Shown here piece by piece: positions 10,363-21,020 of a DNA stretch of 64,000 bases (positions are counted from its first letter, which is position 1; every line of letters begins with the position of its first letter). The stretch lies in NCBI RefSeq assembly GCF_030157465.1, contig NZ_JAOAUU010000022.1:1-64000 (forward strand). The letters run 5' to 3'. This DNA is from Zoogloea sp. Its GTDB lineage: Bacteria > Pseudomonadota > Gammaproteobacteria > Burkholderiales > Rhodocyclaceae. The translations under genes and the position numbers were made by a program. The notes below the pieces were generated by a model. It searched no databases and was not told the origin of the DNA. It was given only the letters and a program-made list of their open reading frames with translations.

Positions 10363-10992
10363 TCAGGCCGGGACGGAAGGATTCAGGCTGTAGGTGCCGG
10401 TGATGCTGGCCTGGGCCAGGATGTGTCCGGCAATGGCTTCGCGGACCTGCTGGCCCGTGAAGTGGCCTTCCACGGCAACGCTCGGCACATCCAGCGCAAA
10501 AACGGTGAACACGTAGCGGTGGCGGATCGAGTCGTTCCACGGGGGGCAGGGGCCGTCATAGCCGAAGTAGTCGCCCTTCATCTGCCCGTCGCCTGCGAAC
10601 CAGCCGGTGTAGTCGTTGATGCCGTGGCGGCTGCCGTCTGCGCGCGCCGGGCCGGGTTTGCCGTTGGCGGTGACGGTTTCGGAGTGCGAGCCGGCGGCAA
10701 TGTTGTTCGCGTCGGCCGGCAGGTCGACCAGAACCCAGTGGAAGAAGTCCACCCGTGGCAGATCGGCCGGCACGCTGCGGCCTTCCTGGTTGACGTCGTC
10801 GCCGCGACTGGGCACGTCAGGGTCATGGCAGATCAGGGCGAAGGACTGCGTGCCGGCGGGCGCGCCGGTCCAGGCGAGCTGGGGATTGCGATTGCTGCCG
10901 AGCGCCACGTGGCCCTCGGCCGCCGGGATGCAGAAGGCGAACTCGCCCGGAATCGGGCTGCCGTCGGAAAAGCTCTGGCTGGTCAGTTGCAT
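10363..10992 (-). CDS. YbhB/YbcL family PEBP-like protein
   Basis: 209 residues of the phosphatidylethanolamine-binding protein (Raf kinase inhibitor-like) fold, no signal peptide. Ligand-pocket motifs are clear: HDPDVPS, FHWVLVDLP, and GYDGPCPP followed by RHRYVFTVFALD. Bacterial members have no established reaction; they are cytoplasmic or periplasmic small proteins of unknown ligand. It is somewhat longer than E. coli YbhB (about 158), with the added length around residues 62-75 and 100-135. It lies 51 bp after murJ on the same strand and could be read from that transcript. Confidence 0.9.
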   Translation of the reverse strand: MQLTSQSFSDGSPIPGEFAFCIPAAEGHVALGSNRNPQLAWTGAPAGTQSFALICHDPDVPSRGDDVNQEGRSVPADLPRVDFFHWVLVDLPADANNIAAGSHSETVTANGKPGPARADGSRHGINDYTGWFAGDGQMKGDYFGYDGPCPPWNDSIRHRYVFTVFALDVPSVAVEGHFTGQQVREAIAGHILAQASITGTYSLNPSVPA

Positions 10993-11043
10993 GCTGGTGT
11001 CTCCGCTGGGATGTCCGGAGATTCTAGCTAAATTCGGGCGGGC

Positions 11044-12582
11044 TCAGCTGGCGCCGCGGCGGCGGAAGTCGGTGACCCGGAAACCGAGAACAAACAGCGT
11101 TGCGAAATAGATGGCCATGCCACCGACCACCAGCAGGCACAGGCGGATAACCCGTTCGGCGCCGGACGCGTGAAGCCACAGGCTGTCGGCGCCCGCCGAG
11201 AACCAGACGGCCACGCCAAGCACCGCCATCGCGACCAGCAGCTTGCCGGTGAACAGCGCCCAGCCCGGCTGGGGCTGGTAGATGCCGCGCTTGCGCAGGC
11301 CGAAGTAGAGCATGCCCGCATTGACGCAGGAGGCAAGGCCGATGGAAAGGGCCAGGCCGGCGTGCTGCAGCGGGCCGATGAAGACGAGGTTCATCAGCTG
11401 GGTGACCGTCAGGGTGATCAGCGCAAATTTGACCGGCGTGCGAATGTCCTGACGGGCGTAGAACGCCGGGGCCAGCACCTTGACCAGAATCAGCCCGGCA
11501 AGGCCGATGCTGTAGGCAATCAGCGCGGTGCGGGTCTGGTAAACATCGCTGACGCCGAAGGCGCCGTGGTGGAAGAGGGTGGTGACCAGCGGAACCGCCA
11601 GCAGGGCCAGGCCGAGGGCGGCCGGCAGGGTCAGCATCAGCGTGAGGCGCAGGCCCCAGTCGAGCAGGCTGGAGAATTCGACCGGGTTTTTGTCGGCGTG
11701 CATCTTGGAGAGGCTCGGCAGCAGGATCGTGCCAAGAGCTACGCCGAGCATGCCGGCCGGAAACTCCATGAGACGGTCGGCGTAGTACAGCCACGACACG
11801 CTGCCGCTGGGCAAAAACGATGCGAAGACAGTGTTGATCAGGAGCGAAATCTGGCCCACCGATACGCCCAGGATGGCCGGCGCCATGAGCTTGAGGATGC
11901 GCCGTACGCCGGGATCGGAAAAATCGAGGGAGAAGCGCGGCAGCATGCCGATATTCGCAAGCGGGCGCAGCTGCAACGCGAGCTGGGCCAGCCCGCCGAT
12001 GAACACCGCCCAGCCGAGGGCCAGCACTGGCGGATCGAAATACGGGGCGGCCAGTAGCGCCATGCCGATGAACGAGAGGTTCAGCAGCACGGGCGTGAAG
12101 GCCGGAATCGCAAAGCGGCTCCAGGTATTGAGCACGCCGCCGGCCAGGGCTACCAGCGACATGAAGAAAATGTAGGGGAAGGTGATGCGGGTGAGCTGGA
12201 CGGTAAGCTCGAACTTGCTGGCGTCGGCGGAAAAGCCCGGTGCGGTGGCGTAGATGATCAGCGGGGAGGCGATGGTGCCGAGAATGGAAACCAGCAGCAC
12301 GGCCAGACCGAGGGCACTGGCCACGTGGTTGACCAGGCGGTGGGTTTCTTCCTCACCGCGTTTGTTCTTGTACTCGGCCAGAATGGGCACGAACGCCTGC
12401 GAAAATGCGCCTTCGGCAAACATCCGGCGCAGCAGGTTGGGCAGGCGGAAGGCGACGAAGAACGCGTCGGTTTCCACGCCGGCTCCGAAGGCGCGGGCAA
12501 CCACGAAGTCGCGCACGAAACCGAGTATTCGCGACAGCAGGGTCATGCCGCTGACGGTGGCGAGGGCGCGCAGAAGATTCAT
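11044..12582 (-). CDS. murJ: lipid II flippase MurJ
   Basis: 512 residues with about 14 membrane helices; flips undecaprenyl-pyrophosphoryl-MurNAc-pentapeptide-GlcNAc to the periplasmic face for peptidoglycan synthesis. The N-terminal [20 protein letters not shown] and the [14 protein letters not shown] motif are diagnostic of the MviN/MurJ group. I used the ATG at 12582 ([12 protein letters not shown]), which matches family starts; a Met three codons earlier is possible and neither has an obvious ribosome site. It is divergent from accA across 172 bp. Confidence 0.95.
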   Translation of the reverse strand: MNLLRALATVSGMTLLSRILGFVRDFVVARAFGAGVETDAFFVAFRLPNLLRRMFAEGAFSQAFVPILAEYKNKRGEEETHRLVNHVASALGLAVLLVSILGTIASPLIIYATAPGFSADASKFELTVQLTRITFPYIFFMSLVALAGGVLNTWSRFAIPAFTPVLLNLSFIGMALLAAPYFDPPVLALGWAVFIGGLAQLALQLRPLANIGMLPRFSLDFSDPGVRRILKLMAPAILGVSVGQISLLINTVFASFLPSGSVSWLYYADRLMEFPAGMLGVALGTILLPSLSKMHADKNPVEFSSLLDWGLRLTLMLTLPAALGLALLAVPLVTTLFHHGAFGVSDVYQTRTALIAYSIGLAGLILVKVLAPAFYARQDIRTPVKFALITLTVTQLMNLVFIGPLQHAGLALSIGLASCVNAGMLYFGLRKRGIYQPQPGWALFTGKLLVAMAVLGVAVWFSAGADSLWLHASGAERVIRLCLLVVGGMAIYFATLFVLGFRVTDFRRRGAS

Positions 12583-12754
12583 CGAAGCCATAGGGAAGCC
12601 GGTAGGAAGAACGCAAAAAGGGTCCACTTTAGCGGCTTGTTGCGCGATGCAGCAATGCGATTTGCCTGCCGGATGTGCGCCATTGCCTGCCCGTCGGGCG
12701 AGTTTTGAAGCGATGGGGTAAAATGGCGCAAATTTTTTTGAGTCTTGACCCCCA

Positions 12755-13709
<955 letters not shown>

Positions 13710-13723
<14 letters not shown>

Positions 13724-15035
13724 CCTGCTTTTGCACGTAGCGCGGAGCTGGCGGCAACTGCCGTCGCCCGCCCGGCGTGTGCGGGCCGGCCTTTCCGGCG
13801 GGCTCGATTCCACGGTTCTACTCCATGTGCTGGCCTGTTTGCGACCCCTGTTGGGGTTTGAACTGGCGGCATGTCATGTGCGCCACGGCCTCGTTTCCGG
13901 TTCGGAAGCCTGGGCCGACGTCTGCCGCGCGCTGTGCGATCAACTCGAAGTGCCACTTGCCGTCTGCGATGTGCAGGTCGACCGCCGCCATTCCGGTGGC
14001 CTGGAGGCCGCAGCGCGGGAAGCGCGACGTGCGGCGCTGCTGGGTTTTGGCGACGACTGGCTAGCGCTGGCCCATCATCGGGACGACCAGGCCGAAACCG
14101 TGTTGTTCCGGGCGATTCGCGGCACCGGCGTGCGCGGTGCCGGCGGCATGCGCGCGGCAGTGCCGGGACGGGGTGCCGCCGGCGTGTGGCGCCCCTTGCT
14201 GGACGTGTCGCGGCACGAACTCCTGGCCTATGCGAAGGCCCGCGGGCTGGCGTGGATAGAAGATCCGAGCAACGCTGACAGTCGTTTTTCCCGCAATTTC
14301 CTGCGTAAGGACATCATGCCTGCCATCGAGGAGCGCTTTCCCGGTGCCTCCGCGGGGCTGGCGCGGCTTGGTCGCTTGTGCGATGAGGCCTCCGTGCTGC
14401 TCGACGATCTGGCAGCCGGCGATCTGGCCGCGCTGGCCCTGCCCGGATCGGCCCGCTTCCGGCGGACTGCCGCCCTGCAGCTTTCGTCTCCCCGCCTGCG
14501 CAATGCGATGCGCCACCTGCTGGCCGGCTCCGGCGAGCCGATGCCCGATGAGGACCGCCTGCGCGAGACCGAACGACAGTTTCGCCTTGATGACGCGGGC
14601 GCCGGTTTGCGCCTGCCATTTGGCAGGGTGGCCCTGTGCGTTTATCGGGATGCCTGGTGGCTGGAGCCGCTGAGCGCCGAGGGCGCACCGGATTGTGTCG
14701 CGTGGAGCGGCGAGTCGTCGGTAGGCTGGGCCGGCGGGACGGTCGCGTTCGGGGAGGCGACGGGAGAAGGGCTTGCGGCAAGGCTGATCGCCGGCCAGCC
14801 TTGCGAACTGCGCTGCCGCAGAGGGGGCGAGCGCCTGCGTCTCCATGCGCGCGGCACCTCACGGACGCTCAAGAACCTTCTTCAGGAAGCCGGCGTGCCG
14901 CCCTGGTTGCGCAGCCACCTGCCGCTGCTGTGGATTGGCGGGCGGCTGGCGTGGGTTGGCGGTGTGGGGGTGGCAGACGAGTTCCGTTGCCCGCCGGGCG
15001 AGGCGGGCGTGATGCCGGTCTGGTCCTGTTTTTAG
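13710..15035 (+). CDS. tilS: tRNA(Ile)-lysidine synthase
   Basis: 441 residues by the TTG start at 13710. Modifies C34 of tRNA-Ile(CAU) to lysidine, so that it reads AUA and is charged with Ile. The PP-loop SGGLDS is at residues 29-34, [13 protein letters not shown] follows, and the C-terminal TilS substrate-binding domain ends with the [18 protein letters not shown] signature. The start is uncertain: TTG at 13710 inside the accA end has AAGGA only a few bases upstream, and no ATG precedes the PP-loop. Gene order accA-tilS is common in beta- and gammaproteobacteria. It ends 5 bp from the convergent dctR. Confidence 0.92.
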
Positions 15036-15040
15036 GCGCG

Positions 15041-15658
15041 TCAGTCGCGACCCGGCGCGAGTAGCTGCGCCAGTTCGACCGCCGAGCGCACGCCCATTTT
15101 CTCGAACACCCGCGAACGGTGCACTTCCACGGTGCGCATCGAGATGTTCAGTTCGTCGGCGATGACCTTGTTGAACTTGCCGACCAGCACCAGTTGCATC
15201 ACTTCCTGCTCGCGGGGGGTGAGCTGGGCGAGGAGGCCGGCGACGTTGGCCTGGGTTTCCTGGTTGGCCTGGCGGCGTGCGTTGGATTCCAGCGCCCGGA
15301 TCACCACATCGACCAGCGCGTTGTCGTCGAAGGGTTTTTCGAGGAAGTCGAACGCACCTTTCTTGAGCGCACCGACGGCCATCGGCACGTCACCGTGGCC
15401 GGTCAGGAAGATGACCGGCAGGGTGTTGCCCCGTTCGAGCAGGGCGTCGAAGCATTCAAGGCCGCTCATCTCGCGCATGCGGATGTCCAGCACGATGCAG
15501 CCGCGCCAGTCGGGCTGCCATGCAGCGAGAAAATCCTCGGCCGACGGCCAGGCCCGGGATTCGACCTTGCGGGTGCGGAACAGCCAGCTGAGGGCGTCGC
15601 GGATGGCTTCGTCGTCATCGACAATGTGGGCAAATGGCGTGGCGAGGGACGGGCTCAT
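15041..15658 (-). CDS. dctR: FixJ/LuxR-family response regulator of dicarboxylate transport
   Basis: 205 residues. Receiver domain (about 1-125) with the acidic pocket Asp14-Asp16, phosphoacceptor Asp58, Thr86 and Lys108, then a LuxR-type helix-turn-helix (about 144-200: LTPREQEVMQLVLVGKFNKVIADEL). The start ATG overlaps the dctS stop as ATGA, so the two are translationally coupled. Placed next to a C4-dicarboxylate TRAP transporter and coupled to a DctS-like kinase, it most likely activates dctPQM, as in Rhodobacter DctR. The reading frame stays open well upstream, but that part is the complementary frame of dctS. Confidence 0.92.
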   Translation of the reverse strand: MSPSLATPFAHIVDDDEAIRDALSWLFRTRKVESRAWPSAEDFLAAWQPDWRGCIVLDIRMREMSGLECFDALLERGNTLPVIFLTGHGDVPMAVGALKKGAFDFLEKPFDDNALVDVVIRALESNARRQANQETQANVAGLLAQLTPREQEVMQLVLVGKFNKVIADELNISMRTVEVHRSRVFEKMGVRSAVELAQLLAPGRD

Positions 15659-17685
15659 GATTGGGTGACGGGCAGCGAGAAGTTGAAAATCGTACCACCG
15701 CCCGGCCGGGCTTCGAAGGCGAGGCGGCCGCGGTGGAGTTCGGCGATGGAGCGGCAGATGTTGAGGCCCATGCCCATGCCTTCTTCCTTGGTGGTGAAGA
15801 AGGGCGCAAAGAGCTTTTCGGCCACTTCGGGCGGGATGCCCTGGCCTCGGTCGGCAACCGTGAAGATCAGCATGCCTTCGTGCTCGCGGGTGGTCAGCTG
15901 CAGCCGGCGCTCGCTGCGGGGCGTGCTGGACATGGCGTCCATGCCGTTCCTGATCAGGTTGACGGCCACCTGCTCGATCATCACCGGATCGGCGAGGATG
16001 GGCGGCAGGGCTTCGGCGAGATCGAGATCGATGGCCACGCCGCGGCGCTCGGCGTCGGGCTCCACCAGCCCGACCGATTCGCGGATGATGGCGTCGAGAT
16101 CCACCGTTTCGAACTTGGGTTCGCTGCGCCGCACAAAGGCGTGCACCCGGCGGATGATCTGGCCGGTGCGCTGGGCCTGCTTGCCGATCTTGTGGAGCAC
16201 GCCGGTGAGCTCGGTTTGCGACAGGTCGCCGTGCTCGATCATGTTGAGGCAGCCGGTGTTGTAGCTGGAAATTGCGGCCAGCGGCTGGTTGAGTTCGTGG
16301 GCGAGGGTCGAGGCCATTTCGCCCATCGTGACCAGGCGCGCGGTGGCCTGCAGGCGCTCTTGCTGCTGGCGGGCGAGTTCCTGGGTGCGCTTCTGTTCGG
16401 AGACATCCACCATCGAGCCCATCCATCCGATCTGGCGGCCGTTGGCGTCGATCAGCGGCGCCTCGATCAGCAGCGCGTCGAAGCGCTCGCCGTCACGGCG
16501 CATCAGGCGGATTTCCACGCCCTGCGACGGGGCGTTGCCGCCGAGGATCATCGAGTGCACTTCGTAGGTACGGTCGAGCGCTTCGGGCGCCCAGTAGGGC
16601 ATGGGCGGCATCAGGCCGACGAGTTCCTCGGCGCTCCAGCCGACCATGCGGCAGAAGGCCGGGTTGACGTAGGTGATGCGGCCCTGCATGTCGCGGGCGC
16701 GCATGCCGGTGTTGAGCGAATCCTCCATCGCCTTTCGAAAGGCGTGTTCGCTGCCCAGCGCCTGTTCGGCAGCCTGCCGGCGCTGCATGTGCCGGCGCAG
16801 TTGCCACAGGCTCCAGACAATCGCAGCGGCAAGCACGCCGAGGGAGCTCATCAGCAGCAGCGAAATCCAGCGCACTTCGCTTTTGTAGGCGGTGATGACC
16901 AGGTTGAGCCCGTGGCCGGGCGGCTCGAAGGGGATTTCGTAAGCCAGCGTCGATACCGGCGAAACCTTCGACCTGGCGGCGATCTCGGTGCCCAGGTTGT
17001 TGGTGACCGATACCCGGTAGCGCTCCGAAAACCACCACGGAACCTGCCTCGCCAGCATCTCGTTGACGGAATACACGCCGACTACCGAGCCCACGTAACG
17101 CCCGCCTTCGAAGATCGGCACGTGCACCTCGAACTGGGTCTGGTTGTCGATGACCGCGTAGGCATCGCTATAAACCGGCCGGCCAAGAGACCGGGACAGG
17201 CGGTAGGCGGCGCTGGACGGAAAGACGCCGGTGGCTTCGCCGACCAGGTGGCTGTCGGTGTAGGGCGGTTCGGCCCCCTTGACCTTGCCGCCCGCGTCGA
17301 GCCACAGGATGCGGATCAGCCCGCTTTCCGGGTCGAGGGCGCGCTTGAGGCGGGCCTGGGTGGTGCCCTCGTTGGGGGCGTGGGCGCCGTTGCCAGCCAG
17401 CAGGTTCGGGCCCAGCTGGCTGAGCTGCGCGTCGTTGCGCTCGAACTGGAAGGAGAGGTTCTGCTCCATCCACAGCACGTCGTTGATCAGCGTGGCGCGC
17501 TGCTCTTCGGCGTCTTGGCGGTGGGTGAGCCACAGCAGGGCCGCCATCGTGGCGATGAACAGCGTCACGGCAGCGTAGGGCAGGCTCCAGTACCAGCGTG
17601 GTGGTGCTGCGGTCGGGGTAGGCAAAGGGTTGAGGATCACGGGTTGGGGGACTTCCTTATCGCTGCTCTGGAGCGGTGCGACCAT
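15655..17685 (-). CDS. dctS: C4-dicarboxylate sensor histidine kinase (DctS-like)
   Basis: 676 residues. Two membrane helices (about 34-52 and near 300) enclose a periplasmic sensing domain; a PAS domain follows (HAFRKAMEDSLNTGMRARDMQG through SAEEL), then a HisKA domain with the phosphorylated His near 463 in the AHELNQPLAAIS motif, and an HATPase domain with DRGQGIP and GMGMGLNI. This order matches DctS/DctB kinases. I chose the ATG at 17685, which has GGAAAGAG upstream; the open frame continues to 18162 but would overlap the divergent dctP. It is coupled to dctR by a 4-bp overlap and divergent from dctP by 126 bp, where the shared control region must lie. Confidence 0.93.
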   Translation of the reverse strand: MVAPLQSSDKEVPQPVILNPLPTPTAAPPRWYWSLPYAAVTLFIATMAALLWLTHRQDAEEQRATLINDVLWMEQNLSFQFERNDAQLSQLGPNLLAGNGAHAPNEGTTQARLKRALDPESGLIRILWLDAGGKVKGAEPPYTDSHLVGEATGVFPSSAAYRLSRSLGRPVYSDAYAVIDNQTQFEVHVPIFEGGRYVGSVVGVYSVNEMLARQVPWWFSERYRVSVTNNLGTEIAARSKVSPVSTLAYEIPFEPPGHGLNLVITAYKSEVRWISLLLMSSLGVLAAAIVWSLWQLRRHMQRRQAAEQALGSEHAFRKAMEDSLNTGMRARDMQGRITYVNPAFCRMVGWSAEELVGLMPPMPYWAPEALDRTYEVHSMILGGNAPSQGVEIRLMRRDGERFDALLIEAPLIDANGRQIGWMGSMVDVSEQKRTQELARQQQERLQATARLVTMGEMASTLAHELNQPLAAISSYNTGCLNMIEHGDLSQTELTGVLHKIGKQAQRTGQIIRRVHAFVRRSEPKFETVDLDAIIRESVGLVEPDAERRGVAIDLDLAEALPPILADPVMIEQVAVNLIRNGMDAMSSTPRSERRLQLTTREHEGMLIFTVADRGQGIPPEVAEKLFAPFFTTKEEGMGMGLNICRSIAELHRGRLAFEARPGGGTIFNFSLPVTQS

Positions 17686-17811
17686 CCGCTCTTTCCACAC
17701 TGCGGATAACCACAATTGAAGACCATCTTGCGACTTTCGATACTGCAAGCGCAATCTGTTAAGTGATCGCCCGATAAAAAAATTCAATGAGTTCCTGTTG
17801 AGGAGACAAAA

Positions 17812-18816
17812 ATGAAAATTCGCACCGCATTGTTCAGCCTTGCCGCCCTGGGTTTGTGCAGCACCGCATTGGCCCAGGCGCCGATCGTCATCAAGTTCAG
17901 CCACGTGGTGGCGGCCGACACGCCCAAGGGCAAGGCCTCGGAGTTTTTCAAGAAACGCGCCGAAGAGCTGACCAAGGGGAAGGTCAAGGTCGAGGTCTAC
18001 GCCAACAGCGCACTCTACAAGGACAAGGAAGAACTGGAGGCCCTGCAGTTGGGCGCCGTGCAGATGCTGGCCCCGTCGCTGGCCAAGTTCGGCCCGCTGG
18101 GGGTGAAGGAGTTCGAGGTTTTCGATCTGCCCTACATTTTTGACGATTACACCGAACTGCACCGCATCACCCAGGGGCCGGTCGGCGCCAGCATTCTGAA
18201 GAAGCTGGAGCCCAAGGGCATTGTCGGGCTTTCGTACTGGGACAACGGCTTCAAGTCATTCTCGGCCAACACCCCGATCCGCACCCCTGCCGATCTGAAA
18301 GCCAAGAAGCTGCGCATCCAGTCCTCCAAGGTACTGGAAGAGGAAATCCGTGGCCTCGGCGGCATGCCGCAGGTGATGGCCTTCTCGGAGGTTTACCAGG
18401 CGCTGCAGACGGGCGTTGTGGATGGCACCGAAAACCCGCACTCCAACATGTACACCCAGAAAATGCATGAGGTGCAGAAGCATCTGACGGTGACCGATCA
18501 CGGCTACCTGGGTTACGCGGTCATCGCCAACAAGAAGTTCTGGGACGGCCTGCCCGGCGAGGTGCGCGGTCAGCTCGAACAGGCGATGAAGGAGTCCACG
18601 GTTTTCGCCAACAAGATTGCCCAGGAAGAAAACGACAAGTCCCTCGAGGCCATCAAGAAGAGTGGCAAGACCCAGGTCTATGTGCCGACAAAGGATGAAA
18701 AGCTGGCCTTCAAGAAGGCGATGCTGCCGGTTCATCAGAAGATGGAAGGCCGTATCGGCAAGGATCTGATCCAGTCCATCTACAAGGAAACCGGCTTCGA
18801 TCCCGCGAAGCTGTAA
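17812..18816 (+). CDS. dctP: TRAP transporter periplasmic C4-dicarboxylate-binding protein
   Basis: 334 residues with a signal peptide cleaved after about residue 21 (ALA-Q). It binds succinate, malate or fumarate in the periplasm for DctQM. Features of the DctP family: IKFSHVVAADTPKGKA at the mature start, the KKLRIQSSKVLEEEI stretch with the ligand-binding Arg, and VVDGTENPHSNMY. A strong GAGGAG ribosome site precedes the ATG. Divergent dctSR supports dicarboxylates as substrate. Confidence 0.95.
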   Translation: MKIRTALFSLAALGLCSTALAQAPIVIKFSHVVAADTPKGKASEFFKKRAEELTKGKVKVEVYANSALYKDKEELEALQLGAVQMLAPSLAKFGPLGVKEFEVFDLPYIFDDYTELHRITQGPVGASILKKLEPKGIVGLSYWDNGFKSFSANTPIRTPADLKAKKLRIQSSKVLEEEIRGLGGMPQVMAFSEVYQALQTGVVDGTENPHSNMYTQKMHEVQKHLTVTDHGYLGYAVIANKKFWDGLPGEVRGQLEQAMKESTVFANKIAQEENDKSLEAIKKSGKTQVYVPTKDEKLAFKKAMLPVHQKMEGRIGKDLIQSIYKETGFDPAKL

Positions 18817-18870
18817 ATCCCGCCCGGTTTTCTCTGCCCATCGTGTCCGCCGTTGCGCCATGCGCTGCGG

Positions 18871-18884
18871 TGCGACCGGTCGCA
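18871..18884. repeat. 14-bp perfect palindrome between dctP and dctQ
   Basis: TGCGACCGGTCGCA lies in the 88-bp dctP-dctQ gap. It could be an mRNA processing or stabilising element that sets DctP above DctQM, or chance in GC-rich DNA. Confidence 0.35.
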
Positions 18885-18904
18885 ACCTTTTGCGAGGCTG
18901 AATC

Positions 18905-19591
18905 ATGAAAATACTCGATCACCTGGAGGAGTGGATCATCACCCTCCTGATGGGCGGCGCCACGGCCATCATCTTTTTGTCCGTGATGCACCGCTACCTG
19001 GCCGGCGTCAGCATTCCCGGCCTTCAGGACTGGCTGCTGTCCCTCAATTTCAGCTGGGCCCAGGAGCTCTGCATCATCATGTTCGTATGGATGGCCAAGT
19101 TCGGCGCTGCCTATGGCGTGCGTACCGGTATCCACGTGGGCGTCGATGTGCTCATCAACCGCCTCTCCGACCGTAGCCGGGCGAAGTTCATCATTTTCGG
19201 CCTGCTGGCCGGCGCGTTGTTTACTGGCGTTGTCGCCACCCTTGGCGCCCATTTTGTCTGGGAGAACGGTGCCCACTACGCCTTTCTGCAGATGACCGGT
19301 GCCGAGATCGGAGAGGTGCCCGAAGGCCCGACCACGCCGGACCTCGAATGGCCGACCTGGATGGTTTACAGCGCCATTCCGCTGGGCTCCAGCCTGATGT
19401 GCTTCCGCTTCCTGCAGGTGGCGCTGAATTTCGTCCGCACCGGCGAACTTCCGCACCATGATCACGGACACGTGGATGGCCTTGACGAAGTGCTGCCGGT
19501 GGATGCGGACGTTTACGGCATGGACGACAACCTGCACATGCACGACCTCAAGCACACCCCGCTGGGTGGCAAGAAGGGAGGCCGCAAATGA
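18905..19591 (+). CDS. dctQ: TRAP transporter small permease DctQ
   Basis: 228 residues with four membrane helices: near 10-28, 55-75, 92-112 and 150-170. The small membrane subunit of the tripartite C4-dicarboxylate carrier. The stretch FSWAQELCIIMFVWMAKFGAAYGVR is typical of DctQ. It is longer than many members because of a cytoplasmic tail of about 50 residues rich in His, Asp and Met (HHDHGHVDG, NLHMHDLKH). Its stop overlaps the dctM start by 4 bp. Confidence 0.93.
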   Translation: MKILDHLEEWIITLLMGGATAIIFLSVMHRYLAGVSIPGLQDWLLSLNFSWAQELCIIMFVWMAKFGAAYGVRTGIHVGVDVLINRLSDRSRAKFIIFGLLAGALFTGVVATLGAHFVWENGAHYAFLQMTGAEIGEVPEGPTTPDLEWPTWMVYSAIPLGSSLMCFRFLQVALNFVRTGELPHHDHGHVDGLDEVLPVDADVYGMDDNLHMHDLKHTPLGGKKGGRK

Positions 19592-20871
19592 ACGCCGCAA
19601 TCATCTTCGGCATCCTCCTGTTGCTGATGCTGACAGGCATGCCGATATCCATCTCGCTCGGCCTCACCGTGCTGAGCTTCCTGTTCACCATGACCGAGGT
19701 GCCCCTCGAATCGGTAGCGCTCAAGCTGTTCACCGGCATCGAGAAGTTCGAAATCATGGCGATTCCGTTCTTCATCCTGGCCGGCAATTTCCTCACCCAC
19801 GGCGGGGTGGCCAAGCGGATGATCAACTTTGCCACCAGCATGGTCGGACACTGGTACGGCGGCCTGGGCCTTGCGGGTGTGATGGCCTGTGCGCTGTTCG
19901 CCGCGGTGTCCGGCTCGTCGCCGGCAACGGTGGTGGCGATCGGTTCGATCCTGCTGCCGGCGATGGTGCGGGCGGGTTTTCCGAACAAATTCGGCGCCGG
20001 CATCATCACCACGGCAGGTGCGCTGGGCATCCTGATCCCGCCCTCCATCGTCATGGTGATGTATTCGGTGGCCACCAATACATCGGTGGGCGCGCTGTTC
20101 ATGGCCGGCGTGGTGCCCGGTCTGGCGCTGGCGGCAACGCTGGGTGGCGTGACCTGGTATCGCGCCCGCAAGTTCGACTACCCGCGCCAGCCGAAGGCAA
20201 GCACCGCCGAGCGGCTCAAGGCCTTCCGGGAGTCGGTGTGGGGTTTGCTGCTGATCGTCGTGGTGATGGGCGGGATTTACACCGGCATGTTCACCCCGAC
20301 CGAAGCGGCCGCGATGAGTGCGATGTATGCCTTCTTCGTCGCGGTGTTCGTGTATCGCGACATGCCACTGCGTGACGTGCCGAAGGTGCTGCTCAACTCC
20401 GCCAACATGTCGGCGATGTTGCTCTACATCATCACCAATGCGGTGCTGTTCTCTTTCATCATGACCAACGAGAACATCCCGCAGGCGCTGGCCGAATGGA
20501 TGCTGGGCAACGGCCTGGGGGTGATCGCCTTCCTGCTGGCGGTGAACGTGCTGCTGCTTCTGGCGGGCAACTTCATGGAGCCGTCCAGCATCGTGCTGAT
20601 CTTCGCGCCGATCCTGTTCCCGGTGGCGATGAAGCTGGGCATCGACCCGGTGCACTTCGGCATCATCATGGTGGTGAATATGGAGGTCGGCATGTGCCAT
20701 CCGCCGGTGGGCCTCAACCTTTACGTGGCCTCGGGCATCACCAAGATGGGCATTACCGAGCTTACCGTGGCGGTGTGGCCGTGGCTGCTGTCGATGCTGG
20801 TTTTCCTGGGCCTTGTCACCTATTGGCCGGGTCTGTCCTTGTGGTTCCCGCGCATGCTCGGGATGTTGTAA
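19588..20871 (+). CDS. dctM: TRAP transporter large permease DctM
   Basis: 427 residues, about 12 membrane helices, the ion-coupled translocation subunit of the TRAP carrier. Family motifs include IPFFILAGNFLTHGGVAKRM, SGSSPATVVAIGSILLPAM, ILIPPSIVMVMYSV, FTPTEAAAMSAMYAFF and the late HPPVGLNLYVASG. It starts inside the dctQ stop codon region and ends in a terminator 27 bp downstream. Confidence 0.96.
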   Translation: MNAAIIFGILLLLMLTGMPISISLGLTVLSFLFTMTEVPLESVALKLFTGIEKFEIMAIPFFILAGNFLTHGGVAKRMINFATSMVGHWYGGLGLAGVMACALFAAVSGSSPATVVAIGSILLPAMVRAGFPNKFGAGIITTAGALGILIPPSIVMVMYSVATNTSVGALFMAGVVPGLALAATLGGVTWYRARKFDYPRQPKASTAERLKAFRESVWGLLLIVVVMGGIYTGMFTPTEAAAMSAMYAFFVAVFVYRDMPLRDVPKVLLNSANMSAMLLYIITNAVLFSFIMTNENIPQALAEWMLGNGLGVIAFLLAVNVLLLLAGNFMEPSSIVLIFAPILFPVAMKLGIDPVHFGIIMVVNMEVGMCHPPVGLNLYVASGITKMGITELTVAVWPWLLSMLVFLGLVTYWPGLSLWFPRMLGML

Positions 20872-20897
20872 GGGTCTTTCAAGGTCCGATCCAGAAG

Positions 20898-20923
20898 CGC
20901 GCCCTGCGGGGCGCGTTTTTTTT
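20898..20923 (+). terminator. dctPQM terminator
   Basis: CGCGCCC (20898-20904) pairs with GGGCGCG (20909-20915), 4-base loop, 8 T residues. Confidence 0.9.
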
Positions 20924-20938
20924 CGGGGCTACGCCGGT

Positions 20939-20966
20939 TTGGACGGCCTGCGCAGTTGTGATAAAA
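20939..20966 (+). promoter_or_regulatory. possible ccoI promoter
   Basis: TTGGAC (20939-20944) and ATAAAA (20961-20966) at 16 bp spacing, after the dctM terminator and about 55 bp before the ccoI start. The -10 is weak, so the call is tentative. Confidence 0.35.
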
Positions 20967-21020
20967 GGGCGTGTTTCCCGCGGCCATCCCCGACCGCGCG
21001 CATTGTCTGCGAGGCTCTCG

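Noticed and set aside
15659-16426. Apparent N-terminal extension of the DctR response regulator
   Set aside because: The frame is open only because it is shifted from dctS. The receiver domain starts at 15658, with an ATGA overlap to dctS.
15661-17709. Long plus-strand open frame of 682 codons over dctS
   Set aside because: It is the complement of a clear histidine kinase; the translated protein is compositionally odd and shows no family motif. The same holds for the long antisense frames at 27256-29715, 20820-23138 and 53775-55838; GC-rich codon use leaves antisense frames open.
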